A stretch of 64,000 nt of DNA from Seminavis robusta (Eukaryota > Bacillariophyta > Bacillariophyceae > Naviculales > Naviculaceae), in contig CAICTM010000033.1 in NCBI GenBank assembly GCA_903772945.1, forward strand, positions 99,606 to 163,605, read 5' to 3'. The position numbers were made by a program, and so were the translations under genes. This document shows positions 1 through 9,664 of this stretch, one piece after another. A model generated the notes under the pieces. The model was not told the DNA's origin. It searched no databases and saw only the letters and a program-made list of their open reading frames with translations. Positions within the stretch are counted from its first letter, which is position 1. Every line of letters begins with the position of its first letter.

Positions 1-658
1 TTTGCTGCTGCAATGCTGGCAGGGAAAAGTCAGGTACTAGTATCTTGACTGCATTTGTACTGGTACTGGTACTGGTACTGGTACTGGTACTGGTAGATAC
101 TGATACTGGTAATGGGTAAAGCATGAGTTGAGTGATTCCATCAGGCATGAATTGACCAGTGGCAAGAATCTTGCTTTCATGAAAAGAGCTAAACGTCCAA
201 TCATCTCTTTCAATTGTACTAGCACTACCGGTACTAGTTGTACTAGCACTAGTAGTAGTACCAGCCGAGTCTTCAACTGCACAAGCAAAACTGACAAGAA
301 GCAGGATGATCAAGGTCAAGATCAAGGTCAAGCTTAAGGCAGCTAGAGCTACATGTATGAAGCTGAAGCAGACATGTGCAGTTCTCTTAGTGTTTCTGCT
401 TGCAGACTTTTCCTGATCTCCCTGATCTTCCTCTGTTTGCTGCTGGGCTTCCAAGTCAACACCAACACCAACATTCACTTGCACAATGCTAATGGGATGA
501 ATACTAGTTGTACCGGTAGCATTGGAATCCATGCTACCGGTATTTGTATCACCGTCAAACGCAAGGCAGGTGATCATACTGGTGCTATCGGTTCTATCGG
601 TACCACTACAGCTACTAGTTGCCTTAGTCAATTCAGAGTCCGCTGCTGCCATCTTCAT
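1..658 (-). CDS. Single-pass membrane protein, 3' end beyond the window
   Basis: An open frame runs on the minus strand from an ATG at 658 (protein starts MKMAAADSEL; a second in-frame ATG lies at 652) to the left edge without a stop, so the gene is truncated by the window. The first ~85 residues are hydrophilic and Ser/Thr/Asp/Gln-rich. One hydrophobic segment follows (ALAALSLTLILTLIILLLVS), then a Ser/Thr-rich outer region. That region contains an alternating Ser-Thr run encoded by a TACTGG-type microsatellite. The layout fits a type II or signal-anchor membrane protein with a low-complexity stalk. Many diatom surface receptors (for example leucine-rich-repeat proteins) have this N-terminal layout, but the diagnostic domain would lie outside the window, so no function is assigned. 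Confidence 0.6.
   Translation of the reverse strand, partial: MKMAAADSELTKATSSCSGTDRTDSTSMITCLAFDGDTNTGSMDSNATGTTSIHPISIVQVNVGVGVDLEAQQQTEEDQGDQEKSASRNTKRTAHVCFSFIHVALAALSLTLILTLIILLLVSFACAVEDSAGTTTSASTTSTGSASTIERDDWTFSSFHESKILATGQFMPDGITQLMLYPLPVSVSTSTSTSTSTSTSTNAVKILVPDFSLPALQQQ
58..93. repeat. TACTGG hexanucleotide microsatellite, six copies
   Basis: Six perfect tandem copies of TACTGG. Because the unit is six bases, it stays in frame in the overlapping minus-strand gene and encodes alternating Ser-Thr. Copy-number change would lengthen the stalk without breaking the frame. Confidence 0.9.
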
Positions 659-1905
659 CGTCTTCAAGTCCAATTCTATTCTATGCTGCTCTTGCAAAAC
701 AAAAACAAAAAGTGGTTGCTGCACCGATTTGTTCTGGACCATTATTATTGATCACAGACCAAAACGTAATTGTGGTACCGGTACGGCTTTTGCTGGCCAC
801 CGGAAGTGCGTGGCTTCAGGTAGATGCAGTAAAATGAGAAAACTTTTTCACATGTTCGGAGTCAAATGTACCTTTATCTTTAACTTGTTGTTACCTCAGC
901 TACCATTTTAAAGCAGTCTTCCTGAAGCTTCTGTGTTCCAGTGAGCTTCTTTTCACTCGAGCCCCGCTACATGCACATTATGTCGCTTTCTCTTACGTGG
1001 CACAAGGCCACGAGGCCAGAACACAATCGATCCCACGCTATCTAGCTAGACTACTAGTAAAAGATGCCATCCAAAGAGGGAAGATTACTTTCGTTCCGGA
1101 AGCCGGAAGCCCATACATGGTAAATGTTACCCTCGATTATTAGATCACTTTGTATTTTTGTCTAACTAATGCTGGGAGCATATTGTAGCATCTATTTGGC
1201 TCCACTCATCAAAGCTTGTAGCTTGTGGCATGTAGCGGTCAATCAGATCTCAGCAAACTCCAGAGTCCTCTGTAACTAACCAGTATGCTACAGCAGCCAC
1301 GAGTCAATCATACCAAGCCAGATTGTCAGTGCAGTCGATCGAAGTCTGCCTTTGGTTGCCGGCGTGTAATGCCTTGTCCCTGATACTGGTACAACAGAAA
1401 GAAGGGGAGCATTACCAGTAGGTTTGTTAGTTTGATGGTTTGATGGCATCTTATTTTGGATCATAGGATAGAAACTAGCTAGAGTGGCTGAGCTCTAGAA
1501 GAGATTACTTTGATCGCACACGGAAATCGGCAAATTACACTCCCATTCATGATCTTAATACGGAGTGATAGGGAAGTCTTAACAGGATTGTAGGGGCCTA
1601 TTCAATGATTTAACAAGCCCGAAATTGCCAGACAAAACAAACATAACCATTCACGCAGCGAGGTGGTTGCCAAGTGCGATGCCAAGGCGGGCCAAGTAAG
1701 TGACGACGACGACTTTGATTCGATTCGATTCGAATAGCAACGATGGCAAATTCAAGACAGCGGAGCTGTTTCTATAAACCTTAACCTAAGTGGATACAGA
1801 TTACAGATCCAATTCTGAATGCATGCCATATCTATGCACACGGTGACTCTGGCCACAACCAATCCTACTCTAGTAGCTATAAAGTATCTTTTTTCATCCT
1901 TCATC
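659..1905. other. Intergenic, divergent promoter region
   Basis: Lies between the divergent genes at 658 (minus) and 1906 (plus). Only short ORFs in conflicting frames are seen. A TATAAA-like word occurs just upstream of the ankyrin-gene start (about 1879), but it is very close to the ATG and cannot be called a promoter. No RNA gene or mobile element recognised. Confidence 0.4.
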
Positions 1906-3504
1906 ATGTCATCTGAGCCTGCCATTGATAGTATTGGTACTGGCGCTACCAGTAGTACTAGTACTAGTACTTATACCAAGACTATTTCCGAGTCTCCTCT
2001 CTTGTTTGCTGACGATTTGATTTGGGGTGGACAGATTCTATCGTTTGTTGGTGTTGGGCAGTATGCGTTTGCAGGAGCCGTCAACAAAAGGATGAATCGA
2101 CTCTACAAAGAGTACTGCAAAATTGAACTAGAGAAAAGTCCAAGAAAGGTGAAAGATAACCCATATGATCAAAGTCGCTCTGCAGAAATCACGGATACTC
2201 TTTACAGTGAAACATTTGGTAACCTGCCCCCTGCAGAATTCTGGCTCAGGGACAATTCCAGCAACAAAACACCCCATCGTGATCATGTTTGCAATGTCAT
2301 TGCCAAAACTGGAAATGTTATGGTCATGCAGTGGGCACGACAACAAGGATTCACATGGAATGAACAGACGTGTGCTGCAGCTGCTAAGAATGGACATTTG
2401 GAAATGCTCCAATTTTTGAGAGAGAATGGCTGCCCATGGAATGAAGAGACATGTGCTGCAGCTGCTTGTGGTGGACATTTGGAAATTATAAAGTGGGCTC
2501 GTGAAAATGGTTGTCGATGGGATGAAAGTACATGCCTTCTTGCTGCTCAAAATGGCCATTTGGAATTGCTCCAATGGTTGCATGACAAAGGTTGCCCATT
2601 GGAAAGAGATATATGCCGGTATGCTGCAGAAAATGGACATTTGGAAGTTCTAAAGTGGGCTCGTACACTTGGTTGTCACTGGGATGAGTACACATACTTA
2701 TGTGCTGCCAAAAATAACCATGTGGAAATTCTAAAGTGGGCTCATGAAAATGGTTGTCCATGGAATGAATTGGCATGTCAACGTGCTGCTGAAAATGGAC
2801 ATATGGAAGCCCTCCAATGGTTGCATGAGAACGGTTGTCCATGGAGTGAAAACACATGTGCATATGCTGCTCTATGTGGACAGCTGGAAACTCTCCAATG
2901 GTTGCATGAAAACGGTTGTCCATGGAATGGGACGACATGTGCTGGAGCAGCTCGATGTGGACATTTGGAAATTCTAAAGTGGGCTCATGAAAATGGTTGT
3001 CCATGGGACGCAGATACAATAATGGCCGGTGCTGCTAAAGGTGGACATTTTGAAATGTTGAAGTGGGCTCATGAAAATGGTTGTCCATTGGATGCAGATA
3101 CAATAATGGCCGGTGCTGCTAAAGGTGGACATTTTGAAATGTTGAAGTGGGCTCATGAAAACGGTTGTCCATTGGATGCAAATACAATAATGGCCGGTGC
3201 TGCTGAAAATGGCCATTTGGAAATGTTGAAGTGGGCTCTTGAAAATGGATGTCCATGGGATGCAGAAATATGTGCCAGTGCTGCTAGAAAGGGCCATTTG
3301 GAAATGTTAAAGTGGGCTCGTGAAAATGGTTGTCCATGGAATGAACGCACATATCGAGTTGCCTGCATGTATAACCAAAGCGAAGTGATCCAGTGGTTGC
3401 GCAACAACGGCTGCCCTGGGTCTCGTGATGAAGATGGGTCTCGTGATGAACATGAAGATGACGAAGTGATCCAGTCGTTTTTTCGCAGTTTACGCGACAA
3501 TTGA
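1906..3504 (+). CDS. Ankyrin-type repeat protein with N-terminal F-box-like segment
   Basis: The frame opens at 1819, but MSSEPAIDS at 1906 is preferred because the preceding residues look like translated leader. This gives 532 aa. Residues ~35-75 (LLFADDLIWGGQILSFVG.., AFAGAVNKRMNRLYKEY) resemble an F-box-like helical segment. From about residue 110 there are roughly fourteen repeats of ~28 residues with the consensus GHLExLKWAHENGCPWxxxTCxxAA, the ankyrin-like type common in algae and giant viruses. Two internal units are almost identical. The C-terminus is acidic and duplicates GSRDE. The family mediates protein-protein contacts. An F-box plus ankyrin arrangement would suit substrate recognition by a ubiquitin ligase, which is inference only. 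Single exon. Confidence 0.85.
   Translation: MSSEPAIDSIGTGATSSTSTSTYTKTISESPLLFADDLIWGGQILSFVGVGQYAFAGAVNKRMNRLYKEYCKIELEKSPRKVKDNPYDQSRSAEITDTLYSETFGNLPPAEFWLRDNSSNKTPHRDHVCNVIAKTGNVMVMQWARQQGFTWNEQTCAAAAKNGHLEMLQFLRENGCPWNEETCAAAACGGHLEIIKWARENGCRWDESTCLLAAQNGHLELLQWLHDKGCPLERDICRYAAENGHLEVLKWARTLGCHWDEYTYLCAAKNNHVEILKWAHENGCPWNELACQRAAENGHMEALQWLHENGCPWSENTCAYAALCGQLETLQWLHENGCPWNGTTCAGAARCGHLEILKWAHENGCPWDADTIMAGAAKGGHFEMLKWAHENGCPLDADTIMAGAAKGGHFEMLKWAHENGCPLDANTIMAGAAENGHLEMLKWALENGCPWDAEICASAARKGHLEMLKWARENGCPWNERTYRVACMYNQSEVIQWLRNNGCPGSRDEDGSRDEHEDDEVIQSFFRSLRDN
3016..3183 (+). repeat. Two near-identical 84-bp units inside the ankyrin gene
   Basis: Units at 3016-3099 and 3100-3183 encode the same 28 residues and differ by very few bases; a third unit after 3184 is more diverged. 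The near-identity points to recent tandem duplication or gene conversion of one repeat module. Confidence 0.85.
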
Positions 3505-4104
3505 TGCCCTGGGTCCGTGATCAAGATGGAGTTCCATTTATTGTAGGTTGAATCAAAAGTACGTAGACAAAGCTGAAGCTTCATACGAATTCCCCTCTCA
3601 TAGTGGCATGGGATGCAAAACATCAATACTACTGGTACATCATGCTACCGTGTGATGTAGTCACTCTCCGTGATGATTCGATTCAATCATTGATGGCCCG
3701 CAGAGTCAAGCTAGCTAGCAAGTAGTCTCATCCTGTGTGGTATCACTTGATTGTAGCTGTCCGTAGCCTTCATTAACGACCTTGTGGAAACAACTAAATC
3801 AGACCATCTGGCTAAATTTTGGTGGATGAAAGTGACAGGTTGAAGAAGGAAACTCACGAATTGGTTGCACAATATGACGTGCGAGATGTGATGCTACAAC
3901 TCTTCTTAATAAAAGTTTAGTTGGTATATATGTATCTAGTGCAGTCCCCTCATCGAAGAGAACTTGAATTAATAGTAGATTGCAAAAATGCCACGAAAGC
4001 ACATTCCCATGTCAATATATTCTAGCAGATGTGGGAGATCATATGATGTGCTGTACTCGATATCAGTCCGCCAGCAGTGCCAAGAGGTCGTTCGTTCATC
4101 TCAC
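3505..4104. other. Intergenic, no gene seen
   Basis: Separates the convergent ankyrin gene (plus) and the alpha-crystallin-like gene (minus). Contains only short, low-quality ORFs in both orientations. The start echoes the end of the ankyrin gene (CCCTGGGTC near 3414 and 3506), which may be a remnant of repeat expansion. Confidence 0.4.
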
Positions 4105-4596
4105 TCAAACAGCCACAATGGGAATAGTTCTAGTTTCGTTGGCTGCAGCCGAACTGGTACTGGTGGAGACGTCGCTGGCTGCGGTTGACACTAGCTTGGG
4201 TGCCACGACATCGAGAATTCCGTTGGCAAGTCGGGCATGGAGCTGGTTCAGATTCAATGCACTTGTAGTGGGCAAGCCAAGCGTCTTGGAGACGGCTTCT
4301 CCATTGAGGACCCCTCGGATTTGGATGGAAGGTCTGCTTTCTGTGCGATTGTCCAAGTGCAGACTCAAGGCTCCACGCTCAGCCCCTGGAACATCAATGG
4401 ACACTCGCAATTCGTGATCACTGTTGTAGACACGTCGGACATCCAGGGTTCTGGTGATCATTATCATGGTCTGCAGTGTGAAGGACTTCGTGAAAATGGG
4501 AGGCTGATGCTGGGCAGACGATGAGGTGGATGCGGCCTGGGACGTAGTAGTAGTGGACACAACGGGGGCGAAGAGAGTCTCAATCAAGGCTGTCAT
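4105..4596 (-). CDS. Divergent small-heat-shock-like (alpha-crystallin domain) protein
   Basis: A 163-aa single-exon gene starting at an ATG at 4596. Residues ~45-130 have the strand pattern of an alpha-crystallin domain: a TRTLDVRRVYNS lead-in, ELRVSIDVPGA, a middle strand SIQIRGVLNGEAVSKTLGL, and LHARLANGILDVVAPK. The tail TIPIVAV contains an I-P-I motif, the C-terminal IXI/V element that small heat-shock proteins use to dock between dimers. The N-terminal arm is Ser/Thr-rich. The predicted role is ATP-independent holdase chaperone. It shares the TRxxDxRRVxNS lead-in and APK ending with the gene at 6250, so the two are paralogues. The domain assignment rests on pattern and not on a profile score. 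Confidence 0.65.
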   Translation of the reverse strand: MTALIETLFAPVVSTTTTSQAASTSSSAQHQPPIFTKSFTLQTMIMITRTLDVRRVYNSDHELRVSIDVPGAERGALSLHLDNRTESRPSIQIRGVLNGEAVSKTLGLPTTSALNLNQLHARLANGILDVVAPKLVSTAASDVSTSTSSAAANETRTIPIVAV

Positions 4597-6249
4597 GGTG
4601 GCTGGGTTTATTGCTAACTAGTGCGTAGTCGGTCGGAAGGCTTTTGGATCTTTTGCAGATGGATATTATGACAAGATGGACAAGCTATTAGCTAGTACGG
4701 ATGCCTGGCAGTGAGCTAGCTAGTGTGTGTAACGATACCACTTGTTTGAATGGGTCCGACAAAGATCGAAATTGTGAGGCAGAGGTACCAGTCGCGGGAG
4801 TTTTGTGGCGAGCCATTTTCGGAAGTGGAGTCTCATTCGTGACGATAATGTCGCCCATCGCGAAACTTAGGCAGCAGCAAGCCACTCGGCACTGGCTGTG
4901 ACACAATCGCCCGCCGATTACCCTCAAGTTGGTATGAACATTCTTGGCTGGATGAGGAGTGGTACATGTAAGGGCATCAACGGTCAGAGTGATGGATTGA
5001 ACTGGTTGGGCCTGTTGGCTGGCAACAATAGAGCCTCGCTCCGTCCACGACCAACAAAAATGAAAGCGGGACACCGAATTGGTCAACAAACATGATGTGT
5101 GTGTACTAGTAGGCCATTCGTAACCAACTCCGACCTCTCTGCTGTATGATGCTGGCCGTGTACCTGGTGACAAGTCTTTTGCGTGAGGGAGGGGGTTCCA
5201 TCGCATACGCAATAGTTACCGGTACATGTATGTGGCTGCAGCCCAACTCTTGTGCACATGGCAGTAGCAGCAAAAACACTGATTTGAATTGTAGAGCCAG
5301 GTCTTCCGGTAGCCCCAGCGCGCCACACGCACTTTTTCGTCGTGCAGCTCTAGCTCGAGAGAGCTCTGAGCGAGCAAGAGAGTGGCTGGAACAACATCAC
5401 AACATCTGGATCTGGGCAGGCAGAAGTTGCTTGTGCTGAACCTGACGCATGATGCCCAAACTTGCTTGTCTTCGGACCTTGCTATCCAGATTGGGTCTGG
5501 GCGGACGCTTCAATATCCAACCTGTTTCTTGCCCTACTACCGGTAGACGACCCTGCTTTGCAGCCACCAGCACCCAACTTGAACGAAATCCTTGCAGCTA
5601 TAGGTAGCCTACCGGTACTAGCTAGGCAGGGCTGGTTGTCCGCCTTTCTGCATTGGCTGCATGGAGAGCCAAAAAGTTCAAGTTCCTTTCATCTATTATT
5701 TGCTATCATACATGTAGCACGTGAACGTATTCCACGGCACACAGTGTCGGCACCGCAGGTTACTTGAGTAGCCTTTTGGTCTACTAGCTAGGTAGATGGG
5801 CAGCTGATGGGCCATGCTATCTTGGTGTGCTGTTTTGATGAGTTTTGATGATGAATGTTTGTTGCATGCGCTATGAAGTCCTTTTCTTCGAAGCTTTTCT
5901 ATGGCTTCCCCATCAATCGATAACACGAATGATATGAGAATTACTATAAAGACTGCCTACTCCTTTCAGATCATGTTGGATCGGCAGAACAGAAAGAAAG
6001 AAGTCGACCAAAATGAGAATTATGAAGACTTTCTGCTTCGGCGACGACCCTTCCGTACCGGTTCCCTTTGTTCTTCCAGCCTGCTCCAGAATTCGGTTTG
6101 TTTCGTATAAAGAGGAAAAGGCGACCTCTCATGGCTTGTCTCTCATCAATATGCAATCCTCTCACAATTTCGATCACACAAAACCCAAAAAGACACAACA
6201 ACTTCTTTATCTCCAAAAAGACAACAGGATACCAACAATAGAAGAAACC
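4597..6249. other. Intergenic between two alpha-crystallin-like genes
   Basis: Contains several mid-sized ORFs on both strands (for example plus 5146-5439 and 5462-5767, minus 4688-5212). None has a recognised domain, a clear start or support from a neighbouring splice site. ACCGGT, CTAGCTAG and TACATGTA words are frequent. No RNA gene seen. Confidence 0.35.
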
Positions 6250-6876
6250 ATGGCTTCTCTCGATTCCAACGTTATGATTCAACCTACCATGTCTCCCCAC
6301 CAACATGTGGCGGATGATAATAAATCCATGCAAGACATTTTTGACTTTTCAAGTTCTTCCTCCATGATGCCAGGCAACGTTAACCTGCAGCAAAGTCCCA
6401 TTCGTATCACTCGTATGTTTGACATTCGTCGGGTCCTGAACAGCGAAGAAGAGCTCCGATTGTCCTTTGATGTTCCTGCTGGTATCTCTGCCAGTGACCT
6501 TAAGGTTCAGATTCAGCATGACAAGGAACTTCACCCTGAGATCTACACTCTGAGGGTCATGGGCAACAACACCAACGCCCACACCACCAACAACCATAGC
6601 AAGACTTTCCCACTCAATGCCAAGTCAGTGAACTTGTTCAAAGTCAAAGCTGTCCTTGATAGCAGGAACAATGTTCTCCGTGTCATTGCTCCCAAGAAGC
6701 AGCAAGAACCGCAAGAGTTTGCCAATAGCAGCAGCAACACTTTGGTAGCCATGGCAGTGGAAGCTCTACAGGCAATATCTCTGAGTGTATCCAACTATGC
6801 TTCTTGGAGCAGCAACGATCCTGATCAAATTCTTCGAGAAGTCCCCATTGTGGATGACAACATGATGGCTTGCTAG
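6250..6876 (+). CDS. Divergent small-heat-shock-like (alpha-crystallin domain) protein
   Basis: 208 aa from the ATG at 6250 (ACCATGG context). The same frame is open upstream to 6013 but reads like leader. Residues ~55-150 form an alpha-crystallin-type domain: ITRMFDIRRVLNSEEEL, RLSFDVPAGISASDLKV, a loop with Asn/His/Thr inserts, then KAVLDSRNNVLRVIAPKK. A C-terminal VPIV fits the [IV]-X-[IV] docking motif. The N-terminus is Met/Ser/Gln-rich, as usual for sHSP arms. It is a clear paralogue of the minus-strand gene at 4105 and probably a holdase. Single exon. Confidence 0.65.
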   Translation: MASLDSNVMIQPTMSPHQHVADDNKSMQDIFDFSSSSSMMPGNVNLQQSPIRITRMFDIRRVLNSEEELRLSFDVPAGISASDLKVQIQHDKELHPEIYTLRVMGNNTNAHTTNNHSKTFPLNAKSVNLFKVKAVLDSRNNVLRVIAPKKQQEPQEFANSSSNTLVAMAVEALQAISLSVSNYASWSSNDPDQILREVPIVDDNMMAC

Positions 6877-7320
6877 CTCTGGCTAGAGTACACGTACAGA
6901 ACGAAACAGAAAAGCAAGCTACTCGTTGCTTTTCCAATTTTGCTTGCTGGACCCAAAGGCTACCGTAGGAACGAACATTAGAAGGCAGACACTGCATGTT
7001 AAAATTCATTATAAAACCACATTAGACTGTTATCGTTTTCTGTTCTGGCGAGTAGTCTAGCTAGCGTGCTTACCCTTTCACAAAGTTGCTGTTGCGGAAG
7101 TCGTCCCGTCATTGTCATGATGCTTCTGGTTTGAAAGTGAACCGTCGTAGGGATAGAACATCTAAAGTTGTTTAGGGTTTAGTGACTCAGTAAAAACCGT
7201 GAATGAATCACTGGCCAATGACGTGTCCTCATTCCTCACCGTTTTGGTCTGCCATGTTTCATGAACACATTGGTACCGGTACAGGCACAACACACAACAC
7301 AGAACACATACAACACAGCA

Positions 7321-8325
7321 ATGATGATGATCATGCGGAGGTCTTTAGTACCGTCAATGATCTGTATGGCCTTGCTCTTATGCATAGCAAGCAGCCATGG
7401 GTTTTCCTTTGGTGGTACCACTACAGGTACCGGTACCGGTAGTAGTGGATCGTCTTTATCTGCTCCAAAGCAAACGAGCCACACGCGGCTGACCGCCACT
7501 CCCGCGTCGACTAGCAGCAGTGCTAACGGTAGCAGCTCGGATGCGACTACATGTACAGACGACGCCAAACAGACAGTCTTTCAATTGTACATTCTAGAAG
7601 GGGGCATGTGCCCGTATGCCGCACGTACTTGGATCACCATGTTGGAATTGGGTCTCCCCTTTGAGCTCGTCCATGTCAGTGTCATGAAAAAGGAGCCTTG
7701 GTTTTTAGAAATCAATCCCAGGGGAAAGGTACCCGCCATTCAGAACCTGCAGGATGGATCTGTCATTTACGAATCTGCCATTTGTGATGAATACTTGTGT
7801 GATTATGCCCGGCAAATGGATACGAATAATAATACTGATCAAGACTCAAAGTCAAAGTTATGGAAACTCATGCCCACTGATGCTGCCGACAAGGCTGCCA
7901 TGCGGTTGCTCAATGATCACATCGATACACAGTTGGGACCGGCTCAGTATACCTTTCTCATGAATGACGACAAGGAAAAGGACGCCGGGCTGATGGACAC
8001 GCTAGAAGATGCACTCCAAGTGCTACAAGATTCCTTGATACAACGGGGAGGACCCTATCTGATGGGCTCCCATTTTACACTGGCCGAAGCTCACGTCTTG
8101 CCCTTCTTTTTGAGACTGGTCGTGTCACTCCAGCATTTCAAGGACTATCAAATTCCACCCCAGCGATTTGGACGTTTGTTGGAATGGTACGAGCTGTGCA
8201 CACAGAGAGAATCCTTTCAAACCACGGCCAAGTCCGACGAAACGATTGTGGAGGTCTATCAAAAGTTTGTGGACATGAAGTACGGGTTTGGAGGTCTCAA
8301 TAAGAATAAAGAAGTAGAAATGTAA
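7321..8325 (+). CDS. Glutathione S-transferase-like protein with secretory or plastid presequence
   Basis: 334 aa from MMMIMRRSLV at 7321; an upstream in-frame ATG at 7261 is possible. The N-terminus is a signal peptide (MICMALLLCIASSHG) followed by FSFGG. That is similar to the A-X-A/F cleavage context of diatom bipartite plastid presequences, and a Ser/Thr-rich transit-like stretch comes next. A thioredoxin-fold N-domain follows: FQLYILEGGMCPYAARTWITM carries a CPYA motif typical of omega-class-like GSTs with a catalytic Cys, and NPRGKVPAI and YESAICDEYL form the glutathione site. An all-alpha C-domain ends with the LAEAHVLPFFLRL helix. Likely thiol-transferase or dehydroascorbate-reductase-type chemistry. 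Its end lies 61 bp from a convergent gene. Confidence 0.8.
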   Translation: MMMIMRRSLVPSMICMALLLCIASSHGFSFGGTTTGTGTGSSGSSLSAPKQTSHTRLTATPASTSSSANGSSSDATTCTDDAKQTVFQLYILEGGMCPYAARTWITMLELGLPFELVHVSVMKKEPWFLEINPRGKVPAIQNLQDGSVIYESAICDEYLCDYARQMDTNNNTDQDSKSKLWKLMPTDAADKAAMRLLNDHIDTQLGPAQYTFLMNDDKEKDAGLMDTLEDALQVLQDSLIQRGGPYLMGSHFTLAEAHVLPFFLRLVVSLQHFKDYQIPPQRFGRLLEWYELCTQRESFQTTAKSDETIVEVYQKFVDMKYGFGGLNKNKEVEM

Positions 8326-8386
8326 GTTTGAAAGCTATTAATAGTATTCTTTGGTTATGCCTACTCGTACCGGTAGCTCTTGTAAG

Positions 8387-8881
8387 CTATGCCATGTTTC
8401 CAAGGGCTTCTCTAAAGATGGCCCAGTTCTGATCCGTGGCAGCTCGAGATCGTGATCTGTAAACTCCCTTTTTGGATGTTCTACCGGTGGATTCTTTTGC
8501 TGAACCATCTTGAGTCTCCTGATCTTGTTCCATAGATTCTGATGCAGAGGCATCTAGGTCAGGTGAAACACGAGATCGGCGTGTGTTGGAAGACCTCTGA
8601 TGATTTCTACTACTACTAGAAGCAGTCCTGCCTGACTTTCGTCTCCTTCGCGTAGAGACATCGGCGTCACTCTCATCCGTCGTTCCACTTGTACTGCATG
8701 TACTGGTAGTAGCGTGAAGGGCACGCTCTAGCTTGCCCATGTCCTGAAAATCAGAGGCAGAGCTGCGGCGACTAGACCTGCGTCGCCCATATGCATAAGA
8801 GGATCCGTTGCTGTGGTGGCTGTCGCTCAATAGTTCCATCTCATCCACTAATCGAATGCCTGGTCGGCTATTAGTACTCAT
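8387..8881 (-). CDS. Ser/Arg-rich protein of an unnamed family (copy 1)
   Basis: A 164-aa, single-exon, highly basic and Ser/Arg-rich protein. No known domain recognised. It matches the gene at 11121-11669 in three islands: the N-terminus (MSTxxRPxIR), a central motif MGKLERAL preceded by an SR-rich block, and the C-terminal tail NWAIFREALGNMA. The rest (RRRRKSGRTASSSSRN and similar) is probably disordered and has many potential phosphorylation sites. RS content could suit RNA or chromatin association, but nothing in the sequence proves it. The conserved islands separated by free-evolving linkers argue for a real protein and not a chance ORF. Confidence 0.6.
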   Translation of the reverse strand: MSTNSRPGIRLVDEMELLSDSHHSNGSSYAYGRRRSSRRSSASDFQDMGKLERALHATTSTCSTSGTTDESDADVSTRRRRKSGRTASSSSRNHQRSSNTRRSRVSPDLDASASESMEQDQETQDGSAKESTGRTSKKGVYRSRSRAATDQNWAIFREALGNMA

Positions 8882-9337
8882 TTTTGTTTGTTTCTTTTTT
8901 TGTTTCAGAGTTTGTAGTTGTTGTATTGTGAGCTTTGCAAAGAGCTTTCAAGTGAATTGTGAGAAAGTACGAAAGTACTACTAGTACCAAAGCAAGCGGC
9001 ACAGAGATTGGAAATTGGAAAAAGGCTTGAATGGTTGGATCTTTCGGAGGATCATTTCGGTGGATCTTTGTGTGGACTTTTAGTGAACGCGACCATCTAA
9101 AGACGCGTCAAATTTACTTATGCAAGGTTTCTCAGATCTACAAGTGGAGGAAGTAGAAAAGGGCACCCTCTCACGTACTTAGGTAAAACTACAATAGCCG
9201 AATCTTTCGGCCTTAACAGAAACACTTACATTGCCGCAAAAGCCGATGTGTTACTCTCACTCATATCGATCACGGTGCAACTCGGTTGCGAATTTGTTGC
9301 TTGCCTCCTTTCATTTCAGATGCTCTTCTCTACAAGC

Positions 9338-9656
9338 CTTGGTTGGTATTTACTGCAGTAAATCCGGGTTACTGGCTCCTTACTGTCCAATTACTGCCAT
9401 TGTTGGCCACCTAATTACTGCAGTAAGTAATCCCATGCAGTAAGTAATCTGCCTTTGCAACAGTAATATCCAGTAAATGACAGTAAAAGCACAGTAATTA
9501 GCCTTTATTACTGCAATTACTGTAGTTTACTGCCTTCAATTGGCTTTAAATTACTATGCATAATTACTGCTACTGAGGAATTACTGCATTACTGCCATTA
9601 CTGCTCCTTTTACTGACCTCATGGCAGTAAGGAATAAACAGTAAATACCAACCAAG
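9338..9656. mobile_element. MITE with 17-bp perfect TIRs and 8-bp target duplication
   Basis: The left end CTTGGTTGGTATTTACT is the exact reverse complement of the right end AGTAAATACCAACCAAG. The element is flanked on both sides by CTACAAGC (9330-9337 and 9657-9664), an 8-bp target-site duplication typical of hAT-superfamily insertions. The 319-bp interior codes for nothing convincing and is packed with TTACTG/CAGTAA words in both orientations, which may be transposase-binding motifs. Perfect TIRs and TSD indicate a young insertion. Superfamily is inferred from TSD length; the terminal bases are not the usual CAG of hAT. Confidence 0.85.
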
Positions 9657-9664
9657 CTACAAGC

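Noticed and set aside
4688-5212. 174-aa minus-strand ORF
   Set aside because: Composition is mixed, with Cys/His/Ser typical of random frames; no motif or conserved neighbour.
5462-5767. 101-aa plus-strand ORF (LNEILAAIGSLPVLARQ)
   Set aside because: Begins at TTG, no ATG or splice acceptor fits well, and no family is recognised; kept only as a possibility.
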